Shown here one piece after another: positions 1 to 9,395 of a stretch of DNA of 64,000 nucleotides (position 1 is its first letter; each line of letters begins with the position of its first letter). The translations under genes and the position numbers were made by a program. The notes beneath the pieces are model-generated. The model ran no database searches. It was not told the origin of the DNA and saw only the letters and a program-made list of their open reading frames with translations. Source of the stretch: Fusobacterium_C necrophorum_A (lineage in GTDB: Bacteria > Fusobacteriota > Fusobacteriia > Fusobacteriales > Fusobacteriaceae); the NCBI RefSeq assembly GCF_004134945.1, contig NZ_SBAP01000003.1, positions 61,798 to 125,797 of the forward strand, written 5' to 3'.

Positions 1-267
1 GAAAATATTGCAGAACGGCATGGAATTTTAAAAGTCTATTTTGAAATGCGGGAAAACGGCAGAACTCAAGAAAAAGACGGAGAAGAGAGCTATTCTTCGT
101 TAGAAGAATTGGAACAGGAGATTATCCGTTCATGGCAACTTTTGAAAAATCCGGAACGTTTTATCCGCAGTTTTTCTCAGCTGAAAGAATTCAGCTTGGA
201 GGGAAAACAGGAAGAATTATTTCATTTGTTTGATGAAATCTTAGAGGAGGACGAAGATGCAGATTAA
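1..267 (+). CDS. C-terminal end of an SbcD-like nuclease subunit (5' end outside window)
   Basis: The reading frame is open from base 1 and ends in TAA at 265-267, so only the last 88 residues are present and the start lies outside the window. The fragment is acidic and helical and carries no catalytic motif. The call rests on context: it overlaps the start of sbcC by 11 bp, and sbcD is normally translationally coupled upstream of sbcC. If correct, it is the tail of the Mre11-like metallophosphoesterase that works with SbcC on DNA hairpins and double-strand ends. The internal ATG at 46 is unlikely to be the real start because the frame is open before it. An unrelated acidic protein cannot be excluded from this piece alone. 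Confidence 0.6.
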   Translation, partial: ENIAERHGILKVYFEMRENGRTQEKDGEESYSSLEELEQEIIRSWQLLKNPERFIRSFSQLKEFSLEGKQEELFHLFDEILEEDEDAD

Positions 268-3022
268 GAAAGTTCAATTGAAAAATTATCGTTCTCATTC
301 CGAGATAGAAGTTGAGTTTTCCAGAGGAATCAATCTGATTTTAGGAAGAAACGGAAGAGGAAAATCTTCGATTTTGGAAGCAATCGGACTTGCTTTATTT
401 CATATCAAAGATAGAACCGGAAAGTCCACAGGGAAAACTTTTCTCAAGTACGGAGAAAAAGAATGCAGTATTCTGGTGGAATTTCTGGCAAATGATGGAA
501 GAGAATATTCTATTTTTCATCAATATTTTGAAAAAAAGGGAAAAATCATGGTATTGAAAGATTTGACCACAGAACTGGAATATCGAGATGGAATTGAAGA
601 AAAATTGGAAGATTTATGCGGAATCAAAGCGGAATATCGAGATGTCTATGAAAATGTCATCGTGGCAAAGCAAAACGAATTCATCAATATTTTCAAAGAA
701 ACTCCTGAAAATCGAGCCAAAATTTTTAACAAAATCTTTCATACCGAGATTTATGCGAATCTTTTTTCAAATTTAAAAGGACTTTTGGAGCAATATCAAA
801 AGGAAAAAGAAGAATTGGAAACCTCAGAACGTGTTCTTTCCGCTACTCTTGGAAACAGGGAGGAACGCTTTGCTGCCTGCCGGGAGGAAGAAAAAGCCTT
901 TACTCTTTGGACGAAACGAAAGGAAGAAGAGCTTCAAAAAAAACGGAAGCTGACAAAAGAAGTAGAGGACTGGGAAAAGATAGAAAAGGAATACGAAGTC
1001 ATAAACTCTTCCCTCTCTCTTCAAAAAACTCAGATAGAACAAAATAAAAAAGAGTTCCTCCAACATCTTTCGGAGGCAAAGAGAGCAAAAAAAGCAAGAT
1101 GTCTGTTGGAAGAACATCAAAGTTCCTATGACGAATATACGAGCTTGGAGAAACAGATACAGGAAAGAAAAAAAGAGCAGGAAGTTTTACAAAAAATTAG
1201 GGAAGAAAACCGAAGACTGAAAGTGGAAAATGAAAAATTGGAGCTTTTGAGGGAAAAAAATCAAAAAGAGGAAGAAATATTACAAAGAGAACATTCTGAA
1301 TACCGAATGCAACTTCTAATCCTTCAAAAGAAAATACGGGAGAATAGAAAAAGCAAAGAAGCAATCACACTGACCTTGTCCGACTTACAAAAATCCCGGA
1401 AAGAGATCGAAGCTTCCAAAGAAAAACAAAAAGAATGGGAAAAGGAAAGTATTCTTTTGCAAAAGCAAGTATTTCTGGAAGAAAAACATTGGAAAGAAAA
1501 AATGGAAAGAATGTCAAACTTGGACATCGGAAGCATTCAATCTTTCTTAGAGCAAATTCAGACAGCTAAGATAAAGTTGCAGGGAAAACGGGAAAAACTG
1601 ATCGTCTATCAACAAAATATAGAAGATTATCAGACCGCTATGGAAACATTGAAGCAAAAGCTATGTCCCTTTTTGAAAGAAACTTGTGAAAATGTTAAAA
1701 ATCGTGAAGTAGAGAGTTATTTCCGAGAAGAAATGAATAAAACGAAAATCGAAATAGAAAAGCTTTTAAAAGAAATAAACGCTTTGCAAAAAGAGTTGGA
1801 GCAGGAACAAAGCTATCGAAAACAGGAAGTTTCTTATAAGCTTCTGAAAGAGGAAGCGGACAGCTTGGAAAAAACTTTTTTATATCATAGAGGGCTATGG
1901 AAAGAAGTACAACTCCATTTAGAAAGAGAAGAACGTCATTTGGAAAAACTCTTACTTTCCCGTAAATTTTCCGATTTAGAAGAGATACAGCAGAAAATAA
2001 GAAGCTTGGAGGATACTCTTTTAGTATTGAAAGTGGAGGAAAAGGAAAAAGAAGCCGAGGAATTCAACAAAAAAATCTTTACTTTCGAAAACAGAATCAA
2101 AAATTTAGAGAAGGAAAGAGCTTATTTCATAGAAAAAAGAAAGGAAAACGAGTCTAAAATCCAAGAAGAAAAAGAAGAATGTTGGAAAACAATTTCTGAA
2201 GAAATAGAAACTTTAGAAGAAAAAAGAAAACACTTGCAAGCTTCCTACCGAATTTACCTGGAGAATAAAAAATTAGCCATTCCTTTGGAAGAAATCAAGG
2301 AAAAAATGTATACTTTATGTTTGGAGAGAAAAGAAAGAAGAAAAGTCCAAAAGAGCTTGGAGAAACAAAAGGAACACTTGGAAACAAGGTTACGGAAAAA
2401 CAATAAGACGGCTTGTAAAGAAAACTTGGCGGAAGTGGAGAAATTTCTTCTTCAAATCAATGAAAGGCTTGGAGAAATCGGACAAAAAATAAAGCATCAC
2501 AAACAAGAATTGGAACGCCTGAAAGCACAAGAAGAAAAAATCAAAGAACTTGCCGGAAAGAGAAATAAAATAGAAAAAAAATGGAAGAAAGCGGAAAATA
2601 TAAGAAAGAATATTAAAGAAATGGGGACAGAAGTTTCCAAGAATATCTTAGCTCATATCAGTGAGGGAGCCACGATCAATTTTCACAAAATTACAGGGAG
2701 AAGTGAGAAAATCTTCTGGAGCAACGAAGATCATGACAAGTATCAAGTTTATTTATTGGGAGCAAATCAGAAAATTGAATATCATATATTGTCAGGAGGA
2801 GAACAGGTTTCCGTTGCCATTGCTATTCGGGGAAGCATGGCTCAATATTTTAGTAATTCAAGATTTATAATTTTAGATGAGCCGACCAATAATTTGGATT
2901 TGGAAAAAAGAAAACTTTTGGCAGAGTACATGGGAGAGATTTTACATCACTTGGAGCAAAGTATTATTGTGACACATGATGATACATTTCGGGAAATGGC
3001 GGAAAAAATTATTGAATTATAG
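257..3022 (+). CDS. sbcC: SbcC/Rad50-type DNA repair ATPase
   Basis: 921 residues with SMC/Rad50 architecture. The P-loop GRNGRGKS is at residues 30-37. About 650 residues of Lys/Glu-rich coiled coil follow, then a C-terminal lobe with signature LSGGEQ and Walker B FIILDEPTNNLD followed by a VTHDD switch histidine. The family partners SbcD as an ATP-gated nuclease clamp that opens hairpins and processes breaks. The coiled-coil apex carries CPFLKETC rather than the classical CXXC zinc hook, so the two cysteines are six residues apart. The start overlaps the upstream sbcD-like frame by 11 bp with GAGGACGAAG just upstream, and queH overlaps its 3' end region. Family identity is secure; the hook chemistry is uncertain. 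Confidence 0.88.
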   Translation: MQIKKVQLKNYRSHSEIEVEFSRGINLILGRNGRGKSSILEAIGLALFHIKDRTGKSTGKTFLKYGEKECSILVEFLANDGREYSIFHQYFEKKGKIMVLKDLTTELEYRDGIEEKLEDLCGIKAEYRDVYENVIVAKQNEFINIFKETPENRAKIFNKIFHTEIYANLFSNLKGLLEQYQKEKEELETSERVLSATLGNREERFAACREEEKAFTLWTKRKEEELQKKRKLTKEVEDWEKIEKEYEVINSSLSLQKTQIEQNKKEFLQHLSEAKRAKKARCLLEEHQSSYDEYTSLEKQIQERKKEQEVLQKIREENRRLKVENEKLELLREKNQKEEEILQREHSEYRMQLLILQKKIRENRKSKEAITLTLSDLQKSRKEIEASKEKQKEWEKESILLQKQVFLEEKHWKEKMERMSNLDIGSIQSFLEQIQTAKIKLQGKREKLIVYQQNIEDYQTAMETLKQKLCPFLKETCENVKNREVESYFREEMNKTKIEIEKLLKEINALQKELEQEQSYRKQEVSYKLLKEEADSLEKTFLYHRGLWKEVQLHLEREERHLEKLLLSRKFSDLEEIQQKIRSLEDTLLVLKVEEKEKEAEEFNKKIFTFENRIKNLEKERAYFIEKRKENESKIQEEKEECWKTISEEIETLEEKRKHLQASYRIYLENKKLAIPLEEIKEKMYTLCLERKERRKVQKSLEKQKEHLETRLRKNNKTACKENLAEVEKFLLQINERLGEIGQKIKHHKQELERLKAQEEKIKELAGKRNKIEKKWKKAENIRKNIKEMGTEVSKNILAHISEGATINFHKITGRSEKIFWSNEDHDKYQVYLLGANQKIEYHILSGGEQVSVAIAIRGSMAQYFSNSRFIILDEPTNNLDLEKRKLLAEYMGEILHHLEQSIIVTHDDTFREMAEKIIEL

Positions 3023-3035
3023 AAAGGACAATGGA

Positions 3036-3671
3036 TTGAAAGAAAATTATGATCAAAAAATGGAAGAACAATTAAAGAGCTTACAGGGAGAAAGGAAAAA
3101 ATTACTCCTTCATTCCTGCTGTGGTCCCTGCAGCTCTTCCGTCTTGGAATATCTAAAAGACTACCTGGAGATTGATGTCTATTTTTACAATCCCAATATT
3201 ACGGAAAGAGAAGAATATGAAACGAGATTGGAAGAGTTGAAACTCTTTTTAAAGAAAATCGAATTTCCGATGCAAGTATTGGAAGGGAAATATGAAGTTC
3301 AAAAGGATTTTTTGGAAAAGATAAAAGGCCTGGAACAAGAACCGGAGACCGGAGCAAGATGTAAAATCTGTTATGCTTTGAGAATGGAAGAGGCTGCCAG
3401 AAAGGCAAAAGAAGAGGGCTATGATTATTTCACAACAGTCCTTAGCATCAGTCCTATGAAAAATGCTGCATGGATCAATGAAATTGGAGAGAGTCTGGAA
3501 CAGAAATATGGGATTTCTTTTTTACACGGAGATTTTAAAAAGAAAAATCGATATTTACGTTCTATCCAACTTTCCAAAGAATATGGCATGTATCGACAGG
3601 AATATTGCGGTTGCATTTTTTCAAAACTGGAAAGGGAAAGAAAACAAAAGGAGAGAGAAAAAAATGGTTAA
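3036..3671 (+). CDS. queH: Epoxyqueuosine reductase QueH
   Basis: About 212 residues, DUF208 family. QueH performs the last step of queuosine synthesis, reducing epoxyqueuosine in tRNA; it is the non-cobalamin alternative to QueG. Visible family marks are HSCCGPCSS near the N terminus, FYNPNI, the CKICYALRMEEAA motif, FTTVLSISP, and a C-terminal YCGC; these cysteines bind the metal and Fe-S centres. I chose the TTG at 3036 because GAAAGGA sits 7 bases upstream, just after the sbcC stop. The frame is open upstream to an ATG at 2976 inside sbcC, and the next internal ATG is at 3060. It overlaps the next gene by 8 bp. No other queuosine genes are in the window. Confidence 0.85.
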   Translation: MKENYDQKMEEQLKSLQGERKKLLLHSCCGPCSSSVLEYLKDYLEIDVYFYNPNITEREEYETRLEELKLFLKKIEFPMQVLEGKYEVQKDFLEKIKGLEQEPETGARCKICYALRMEEAARKAKEEGYDYFTTVLSISPMKNAAWINEIGESLEQKYGISFLHGDFKKKNRYLRSIQLSKEYGMYRQEYCGCIFSKLERERKQKEREKNG

Positions 3672-4284
3672 TTTTTCAGAAAAAACAGTTCGTTTGGTAT
3701 CTGTGATTGTGTTTATTCTATTGCTATTGTTAGGAATGAAAAAACACTGGATCTTTGTGTTGGAAATTATCCCTGTGATGATTTTCTTTTCGACAAAAGG
3801 AGTACAAATGTTCGAAGACACTCTTTGGTGGGGAGCAAGAGTTTTTTGGGGGCTTTGTTTTTCTGTCTCTTTCTTCCTTATTCTATATCGGCAAATTCCT
3901 GAAACGACAGTGATTACAAAAGAATACTTGTTGGTAAGAGCCTTAATTGCCGTTTGTGTGGGAGCATGGTTGGGTGATTTTTTCGCAAAATATATCTACA
4001 TTCGTTTGCGATTCTGCATCAACCGTTTTGCTGCAAAAGGCTATCGAAATAGTTATAAAATTTTGTCTATGAAGGATTATAGCCAAAAATATTTAAAAAG
4101 TCCTTTTAAAAGAATGAAGGTTTCCTTTTATTATATTCATTTGGAAGTGAATGGAGTGGAAAGAGTTTTTTTAACGGAAAAGGAAATTTTTGAGCAGCTG
4201 CAATATGAAAGCACAGTAGAAATTACGATAAAGAAAGGTTGTTTAGGTTCTTACTATGGAGTAGGTTATGAGAAAAAATATTAA
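3664..4284 (+). CDS. Small integral membrane protein of unknown function
   Basis: 206 residues starting MVNFSEKTVRLVSVIVF. The ATG at 3664 overlaps the queH stop by 8 bp, with GGAGAGAGAAAAA upstream serving as ribosome binding site. The N-terminal half has three or four hydrophobic segments (around residues 8-27, 30-46, 58-76 and 88-105). The C-terminal half is a basic soluble region rich in Tyr, Phe and Lys, ending GSYYGVGYEKKY. I recognise no family. The tight overlap with queH suggests cotranscription, which need not imply function. The soluble tail is probably cytoplasmic by the positive-inside rule. Confidence 0.6.
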   Translation: MVNFSEKTVRLVSVIVFILLLLLGMKKHWIFVLEIIPVMIFFSTKGVQMFEDTLWWGARVFWGLCFSVSFFLILYRQIPETTVITKEYLLVRALIAVCVGAWLGDFFAKYIYIRLRFCINRFAAKGYRNSYKILSMKDYSQKYLKSPFKRMKVSFYYIHLEVNGVERVFLTEKEIFEQLQYESTVEITIKKGCLGSYYGVGYEKKY

Positions 4285-4305
4285 AGAAAGAAAAGAGGAA
4301 GAAAT

Positions 4306-5790
4306 ATGAAATGTGTAAAAAACTATCTACTGTCAGCTCTGATATTATTCAGCTTAGGAGCCGGAAGCCTCTTGGCGGAAGAAGAAAGTAGAACTTTAGT
4401 ATTTGACGACAGCAAATATACAAAATCTTTTCAAAAAATAGACGGAAAAAAAATAGAATTTCGTTCTTTTGAAAACATTGTCTATGTAAAAAATCCGGTA
4501 AGTGTTGAATATCAACATATGAATATCTATATTCCGGAGGCTTATTTTGAGGGAAAACAGATAGGAAGCTACAACGAAAAAACAGCTCCTATTTTTCTTC
4601 CCAATATGGTGGGAGGCTATATGCCCGGGAAAGCGGGAGTTCCTAAGATAGATGCGAACGGAAAGGCAAATGCTATTTTACGGGCTCTTTCCAAAGGTTA
4701 TGTGGTAGCCGCTCCTGCAGCAAGAGGAAGAACTTTAAAAAATTCAGAAGAAGAATATATCGGAAAAGCTCCTGCCGCTATTGTGGATTTGAAAGCTGCC
4801 GTTCGTTATTTACATTATAACGACGAGAGAATGCCCGGAGATACCAATAAAATCATATCGAATGGAACCAGTGCGGGTGGAGCTTTATCCGCTCTATTGG
4901 GAGCCAGCGGAAATAGTAAGGACTATGAAAAATATCTGAAAGAATTGGGGGCAGCCAATGCAAACGATGATATTTTTGCCGTTTCTTCCTATTGTCCTAT
5001 CACAAATCTGGAACATGCAGATGTTGCATATGAATGGATGTATGCCGATATAGAGCCGGAAACAAAAGAGAATATCTCCACTTTTCAAAAATGGTTCCAT
5101 AAAAAAAGCGTCGGTCTGACGGAAGAAGAAAAAAAAGTGGCAAGAGAACTGAGGGCAAAATTTGCAGGATATTTTAATTCTTTAGAATTACGGGATAAGG
5201 AAGGAAAATTATTGTATCTAAACTATGAGGGAAGGGGAAACTTTGAAAACTATTTGAAAGCTCTCATCCTGGATTCCGCACAAAAAGCGATAGAAAATGG
5301 AAAGAACTTATCCTCTTACTCTTGGATAAAAATACAAGACAACAAAGTACAAGAACTTGATTTTCAACTCTTTCTTCACTCAGAGAAAAGAAGGAAATCT
5401 CCTCCCGCCTTTGATAGTTTTGATTTAAAAAGTGCAGAAAATGAGTTATTTGGAAATAAGAAACAAAATGCTCAGCATTTTACGGAATATTCTTTAAAAC
5501 ATAGCAAACAAAATGGCGGCATGGCGAAGGAAGAAGTGATAAAGGAGATGAATCCTATGAGCTATTTGGAAGACGAAGAAGTGAATATCCCAAAATATTG
5601 GAGAATTCGCCATGGTACTTCCGATAGAGATACTTCTCTTGCCATCCCTGTAATATTGGCTACCAAATTGCAGAATTTAGGATATGAAGTGGACTTTTTT
5701 CTTCCATGGAAAAAGGGACATGATGGAGACTATGATTTGGAAGAACTGTTTCAATGGATGGATGAGATTGTGAAAAAAGATAGGAGGTAA
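4306..5790 (+). CDS. Secreted tannase/carboxylesterase-like alpha/beta hydrolase (subtype B tannase family)
   Basis: 494 residues with a cleavable-looking signal peptide (MKCVKNYLLSALILF, ending near SLLA/EE). The nucleophile elbow is GTSAGG at about residues 186-191, where Ser is the probable catalytic residue. A later YCPITNLEHADVAYEWMY stretch and a C-terminal GHDGDYD histidine region match the subtype B tannase group, which hydrolyses ester bonds of gallate or other phenolic esters. The natural substrate in this organism is unknown. RBS AGAGGAAGAAAT precedes the ATG. The downstream nitroreductase begins 3 bp after the stop, so the two are probably one operon. A periplasmic location is inferred from the signal peptide. 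Confidence 0.72.
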   Translation: MKCVKNYLLSALILFSLGAGSLLAEEESRTLVFDDSKYTKSFQKIDGKKIEFRSFENIVYVKNPVSVEYQHMNIYIPEAYFEGKQIGSYNEKTAPIFLPNMVGGYMPGKAGVPKIDANGKANAILRALSKGYVVAAPAARGRTLKNSEEEYIGKAPAAIVDLKAAVRYLHYNDERMPGDTNKIISNGTSAGGALSALLGASGNSKDYEKYLKELGAANANDDIFAVSSYCPITNLEHADVAYEWMYADIEPETKENISTFQKWFHKKSVGLTEEEKKVARELRAKFAGYFNSLELRDKEGKLLYLNYEGRGNFENYLKALILDSAQKAIENGKNLSSYSWIKIQDNKVQELDFQLFLHSEKRRKSPPAFDSFDLKSAENELFGNKKQNAQHFTEYSLKHSKQNGGMAKEEVIKEMNPMSYLEDEEVNIPKYWRIRHGTSDRDTSLAIPVILATKLQNLGYEVDFFLPWKKGHDGDYDLEELFQWMDEIVKKDRR

Positions 5791-5792
5791 TT

Positions 5793-6305
5793 ATGAATTT
5801 TTGGGAAGTTGTTAGAAATCGTTATTCTTGCAAAAAATTTAGTGATCGTATTGTAGAAAAAGAAAAATTAAAACACATCTTAGAGGCGGGAAGACTGGCT
5901 CCTACTGCGAAAAACTTGCAAGAACATCATATTTATGTACTTCAATCGGAAGAATTTTTGGCAAAAATTGACAAAGTAACTCCTTGTCGATACGGGGCTA
6001 AAACCGTACTTCTTATCACCTTTGATAAAAAGAATGTGTTTGTCTATCCCGGAGCAAAAAGAGATTCCGGGGTGGAAGATGCAAGTATTGTGGCAACTCA
6101 TTGTATGTTAGCCGCCACGGCTCTGGGAGTGGACAGTTGTTGGATCAATAATTTTGACCCGGACATACTTGCAAAAGAATTGAATCTTCCGGAACAGGAA
6201 GAGGTACTTATGCTGCTTGATTTGGGCTATGCGGCAGAGGGAACAGGAGCCTTGCCAAATCATCATCTGAGAAAAGAACTGGAAGAAACCGTCACTTATT
6301 TGTAA
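5793..6305 (+). CDS. Nitroreductase-family flavoprotein
   Basis: 170 residues with the family N terminus (FWEVVRNRYSCKKF, followed by LEAGRLAPTAKNLQ), which supplies FMN-binding Arg and Ser/Thr contacts, and a later WINNFDP segment and LLDLGY. Members are FMN-dependent NAD(P)H oxidoreductases acting on nitro compounds, quinones or other acceptors; the substrate cannot be read from the sequence. At 170 residues it belongs to the short form of the family. The start has a strong AGGAGGTAATT site and lies 3 bp from the esterase stop, so translational coupling is likely. Confidence 0.85.
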   Translation: MNFWEVVRNRYSCKKFSDRIVEKEKLKHILEAGRLAPTAKNLQEHHIYVLQSEEFLAKIDKVTPCRYGAKTVLLITFDKKNVFVYPGAKRDSGVEDASIVATHCMLAATALGVDSCWINNFDPDILAKELNLPEQEEVLMLLDLGYAAEGTGALPNHHLRKELEETVTYL

Positions 6306-6369
6306 AACGCCTTTCCTATAAAAACATAAGAATAGCAAGGAAAAGAATGGAAGGAAGCAAGCTCCAAAC

Positions 6370-6398
6370 TTGACTTCTTTTCTTTTCTATGATACTAT
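6370..6398 (+). promoter_or_regulatory. Predicted promoter of the AMP-ligase fusion gene
   Basis: TTGACT at 6370-6375 and TACTAT at 6393-6398 are 17 bp apart, about 35 bp upstream of an AGGAGGAAG ribosome binding site. It lies in the 126-bp gap after the nitroreductase. Confidence 0.5.
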
Positions 6399-6431
6399 AC
6401 TTAAAAAACACTTGTATTTTTAGGAGGAAGA

Positions 6432-8906
6432 ATGTTCTTTTTAAAGAATTATCAAAAAGTGGGAATTTATTATGAAGGGCAAGAAATTACCTACAAAGAA
6501 ATTATTATAAAGGCGAAACAGTTAGGGGAACATTATGGAATTGAAGCACATAGTAAATCTATTTTATTTTCAGAAAATCGACCGGAATTCCTCTATGCCT
6601 TTTTAGGAATTTGGAATCGAAATGCGACCTGTATTTGTATTGATGCTTCCTTTACGGAAGAAGAATTCTTATACTATGTCACCGATTCGGATGCCAATAG
6701 AATTTTTACATCCAAAGCAAAAGAAGAAGTTGCAAGAAAAACTGTGGAAAAAAGCGGAAGAGACATTCAAATCATTGTCTTGGAAGAGGAAGTTTGGGAA
6801 GAAAAGGAATATTCAGAGGAAGAATTGGTCTTAATGGCACCGGAAAAAGAAACTGTCGCTCTGATGCTGTATACTTCCGGAACTACCGGAAATCCAAAAG
6901 GAGTTATGTTGACTTTTGACAACATTTTGTATAATATAGAATCTTTGGATGAGTACAAGATGTTCTTAGAAACGGATGTCACTCTGGCACTCTTACCGAT
7001 GCACCATATTTTTCCATTATTGGGGTCCGGAGTGATTCCTCTTTCTCATGGAGCAAGTATCATTTTCTTGAAAGAATTGTCTTCTCAAGCTATGATGGAA
7101 GCTTTGCAAAAGTACCAAGTGACTATGATGATAGGAGTTCCGAAACTTTGGGAAATGCTGCATAAAAAAATTATGGAACAAATTAAAGCCAATAAACTGG
7201 CCTATATCTTATTTAAACTTGCTGAAAAATTACAATCAAAAGGCTTTTCAAAAGCTATTTTTGGGAAATTACATCAAAAATTAGGTGGAAAGTTACGATA
7301 TTTTGTTTCCGGAGGTTCCAAATTGGATGAACGGGTGGCAAAGGACTTTTTTACTTTAGGAATTACCGTCTGTGAAGGATATGGAATGACGGAAACGGCA
7401 CCTATGATTTCTTTCAACCCTCTTTTAGAAGCAAAACCCGGAACGGCAGGAAAAGTTTTAAGAAACTTGGAGCTTTTAATTGCAGAGGACGGAGAAATTC
7501 TGGTTAAGGGTAGAAATGTCATGAAGGGCTATTACAAAAGGGAAGAGGCTACCAAAGAAACTATTGACGAAAATGGATATTTGCATACGGGAGATTTGGG
7601 AGAGATTCGGAATGGATATTTATACATTACAGGAAGAAAAAAAGAAATGATAGTTCTTTCCAATGGAAAAAATATCAATCCGATAGATATTGAATTCCAA
7701 ATTCAAGGGAAAACAAATTTAATACAGGAAATTGTCGTATTGGAATGGAAAGGCGTATTAACTGCTGCTATCTACCCAAATTTCCAAGCCATTCGTGATG
7801 AAAAAATTGTAAATATTGAAGAAACTTTAAAGTGGGAAGTGATTGATGCATACAACAAACAGGCTCCTGATTATCGAAAAATATTGGATACCGTCATTGT
7901 TCCGGATGAATTTCCAAAAACGAAAATCGGAAAAATTCGACGTTTCATGATTCCCGCTCTTCTTGAAAATATCGGAAAAAAAGAAAGCATCAGTGAAGAA
8001 CCGACCACGGAAGAATATGCGATTATCAAAGAATACTTAAGTATCGCAAAAGGGAGAAGTGTGGTTCCTCAAGCTCATTTAGAGTTGGATTTGGGAATGG
8101 ACTCTCTTGATATGATTGAATTTATCAGCTTCTTGGGAAATCGTTTCGGTATGGTAGTTCAAAATGAAACAATTTTAGAAAACTCGACTGTAGAAAGCAT
8201 TTCGACCTATGTACAAAAACATCGTGGAGAAGACAAGATAGAAGATGTAAATTGGAAAGAAATTTTGTCGAAAGAAACAAAGGTGGATTTGCCTTATTAT
8301 GGAGTTTTTGCGAGAATGGGAAAACTTTTAAACTATCTGTTATTCTGGACCTATTTTAGAATTGAGATGAAGGGAAGAGAATATTTGGATCGGAAACCGA
8401 CGATATATGTCGGAAATCATCAGAGTTTTTTGGATATTTGTCTTATTACAAGAGCCTTTCCCTTCGCCATTATGAAAAATTGTTATTTTATGGCAAAAGT
8501 AGTGCATTTTAAAAGCTTTTTGATGAAGTTTTTTGCTTCACAGGCAAATGTGGTAACTTTGGACATCAATGATAACATTACCGAAGTTCTACAAACTATG
8601 GCAAAAGTATTACAAGAAGGAAAGAGTATTTTGATTTTTCCGGAAGGAGTTAGAACGAGAGACGGAGAGTTAAATTCTTTCAAGAAAAGCTTTGCAATTT
8701 TAGCAAAAGAATTAAATGTAGAAGTCCAACCCTTCGTCATTCAGGGAGCTTATGAACTTTTCCCAACCTCAGCACGTATGCCGAAAATGGGAAAAGTCCA
8801 TTTAGAAATTCTTCCAAAATTTTCACCGGAAAATATGTCCTATGAAGAAATTACAGAAAAAGCTAGAAAGCAAATTTCCGAGAAACTTAGTCAAAAGTAT
8901 GACTAG
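6432..8906 (+). CDS. Acyl-CoA/acyl-ACP synthetase - acyl carrier - PlsC-type acyltransferase fusion
   Basis: 824 residues with three fused domains. (1) An AMP-forming ligase: YTSGTTGNPKG at residues 147-157, GYGMTETAP, YLHTGDLG and the GRKKEMIVLSNGKN hinge. (2) A carrier domain near residues 535-600 with LGMDSLDM, whose Ser is the likely phosphopantetheine site. (3) A PlsC/LPLAT acyltransferase: NHQSFLD (an HX4D motif with Phe-Leu) near 661-667 and FPEGVRTRDG. Ligase-plus-acyltransferase fusions such as Aas re-acylate lysophospholipids in the inner membrane. The built-in carrier suggests the acyl group is passed internally from ligase to acyltransferase. Its 3' end overlaps the convergent grdX-like gene by 20 bp. 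Confidence 0.85.
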   Translation: MFFLKNYQKVGIYYEGQEITYKEIIIKAKQLGEHYGIEAHSKSILFSENRPEFLYAFLGIWNRNATCICIDASFTEEEFLYYVTDSDANRIFTSKAKEEVARKTVEKSGRDIQIIVLEEEVWEEKEYSEEELVLMAPEKETVALMLYTSGTTGNPKGVMLTFDNILYNIESLDEYKMFLETDVTLALLPMHHIFPLLGSGVIPLSHGASIIFLKELSSQAMMEALQKYQVTMMIGVPKLWEMLHKKIMEQIKANKLAYILFKLAEKLQSKGFSKAIFGKLHQKLGGKLRYFVSGGSKLDERVAKDFFTLGITVCEGYGMTETAPMISFNPLLEAKPGTAGKVLRNLELLIAEDGEILVKGRNVMKGYYKREEATKETIDENGYLHTGDLGEIRNGYLYITGRKKEMIVLSNGKNINPIDIEFQIQGKTNLIQEIVVLEWKGVLTAAIYPNFQAIRDEKIVNIEETLKWEVIDAYNKQAPDYRKILDTVIVPDEFPKTKIGKIRRFMIPALLENIGKKESISEEPTTEEYAIIKEYLSIAKGRSVVPQAHLELDLGMDSLDMIEFISFLGNRFGMVVQNETILENSTVESISTYVQKHRGEDKIEDVNWKEILSKETKVDLPYYGVFARMGKLLNYLLFWTYFRIEMKGREYLDRKPTIYVGNHQSFLDICLITRAFPFAIMKNCYFMAKVVHFKSFLMKFFASQANVVTLDINDNITEVLQTMAKVLQEGKSILIFPEGVRTRDGELNSFKKSFAILAKELNVEVQPFVIQGAYELFPTSARMPKMGKVHLEILPKFSPENMSYEEITEKARKQISEKLSQKYD

Positions 8907-9261
8907 CTTCTTGCAATAATTTTAAATCAATGAAACGAAATGCTTCCAATTCTTCCTCTGAGTAGCTATCATGGGGTCTTTCCAATTGGGTAGCAATTTT
9001 CACAGCTAAGTCGATAATCCTTTTAAATTCTTGATTTTCTTTGAAATATTCTTTCGAAACAATGACAGATTTAAAAGGATTTTTAGCATCTTCTAAATGA
9101 GAGATAATGGGGTCTGAAAGCAATTTACGTCCTTCATAGACTTGCTCTTGGACCTTATCCAATATATGAAGAAAATCTTTGAATTCATAAAATTTTACCT
9201 GATTTGTTTCCCGATAAAGATTTGCTACTTTTCGATTGTTTGTAATGATTATGTATTCCAT
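8887..9261 (-). CDS. GrdX-like protein
   Basis: 124 residues starting MEYIIITNNRKV. The pattern of an N-terminal ITNN, then EQVYEGRKLLSDPIISHL and PFKSVIVSKE, is that of GrdX, a small protein of unknown role encoded with clostridial glycine/sarcosine/betaine reductase genes. None of the reductase genes (grdA-E, trxAB) is in the window, so this is an orphan copy. I take the ATG at 9261 rather than the upstream GTG at 9270 because GAGGTG lies 7 bases before it. It is convergent with, and overlaps, the fusion gene by 20 bp. The family assignment is from pattern memory. Confidence 0.6.
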   Translation of the reverse strand: MEYIIITNNRKVANLYRETNQVKFYEFKDFLHILDKVQEQVYEGRKLLSDPIISHLEDAKNPFKSVIVSKEYFKENQEFKRIIDLAVKIATQLERPHDSYSEEELEAFRFIDLKLLQEASHTFD

Positions 9262-9395
9262 TTTATTCACCTCGCTATTCTTTTTAGCTTAAAAAATGGA
9301 ATAAGTCAAGGATTTTTAGAAAAAAATATAAAAACAGCATTCTTATCAGGGGCAAAGTTTTTAGTAAAATAATACAATCTTCTTGTAAAAAGAAA

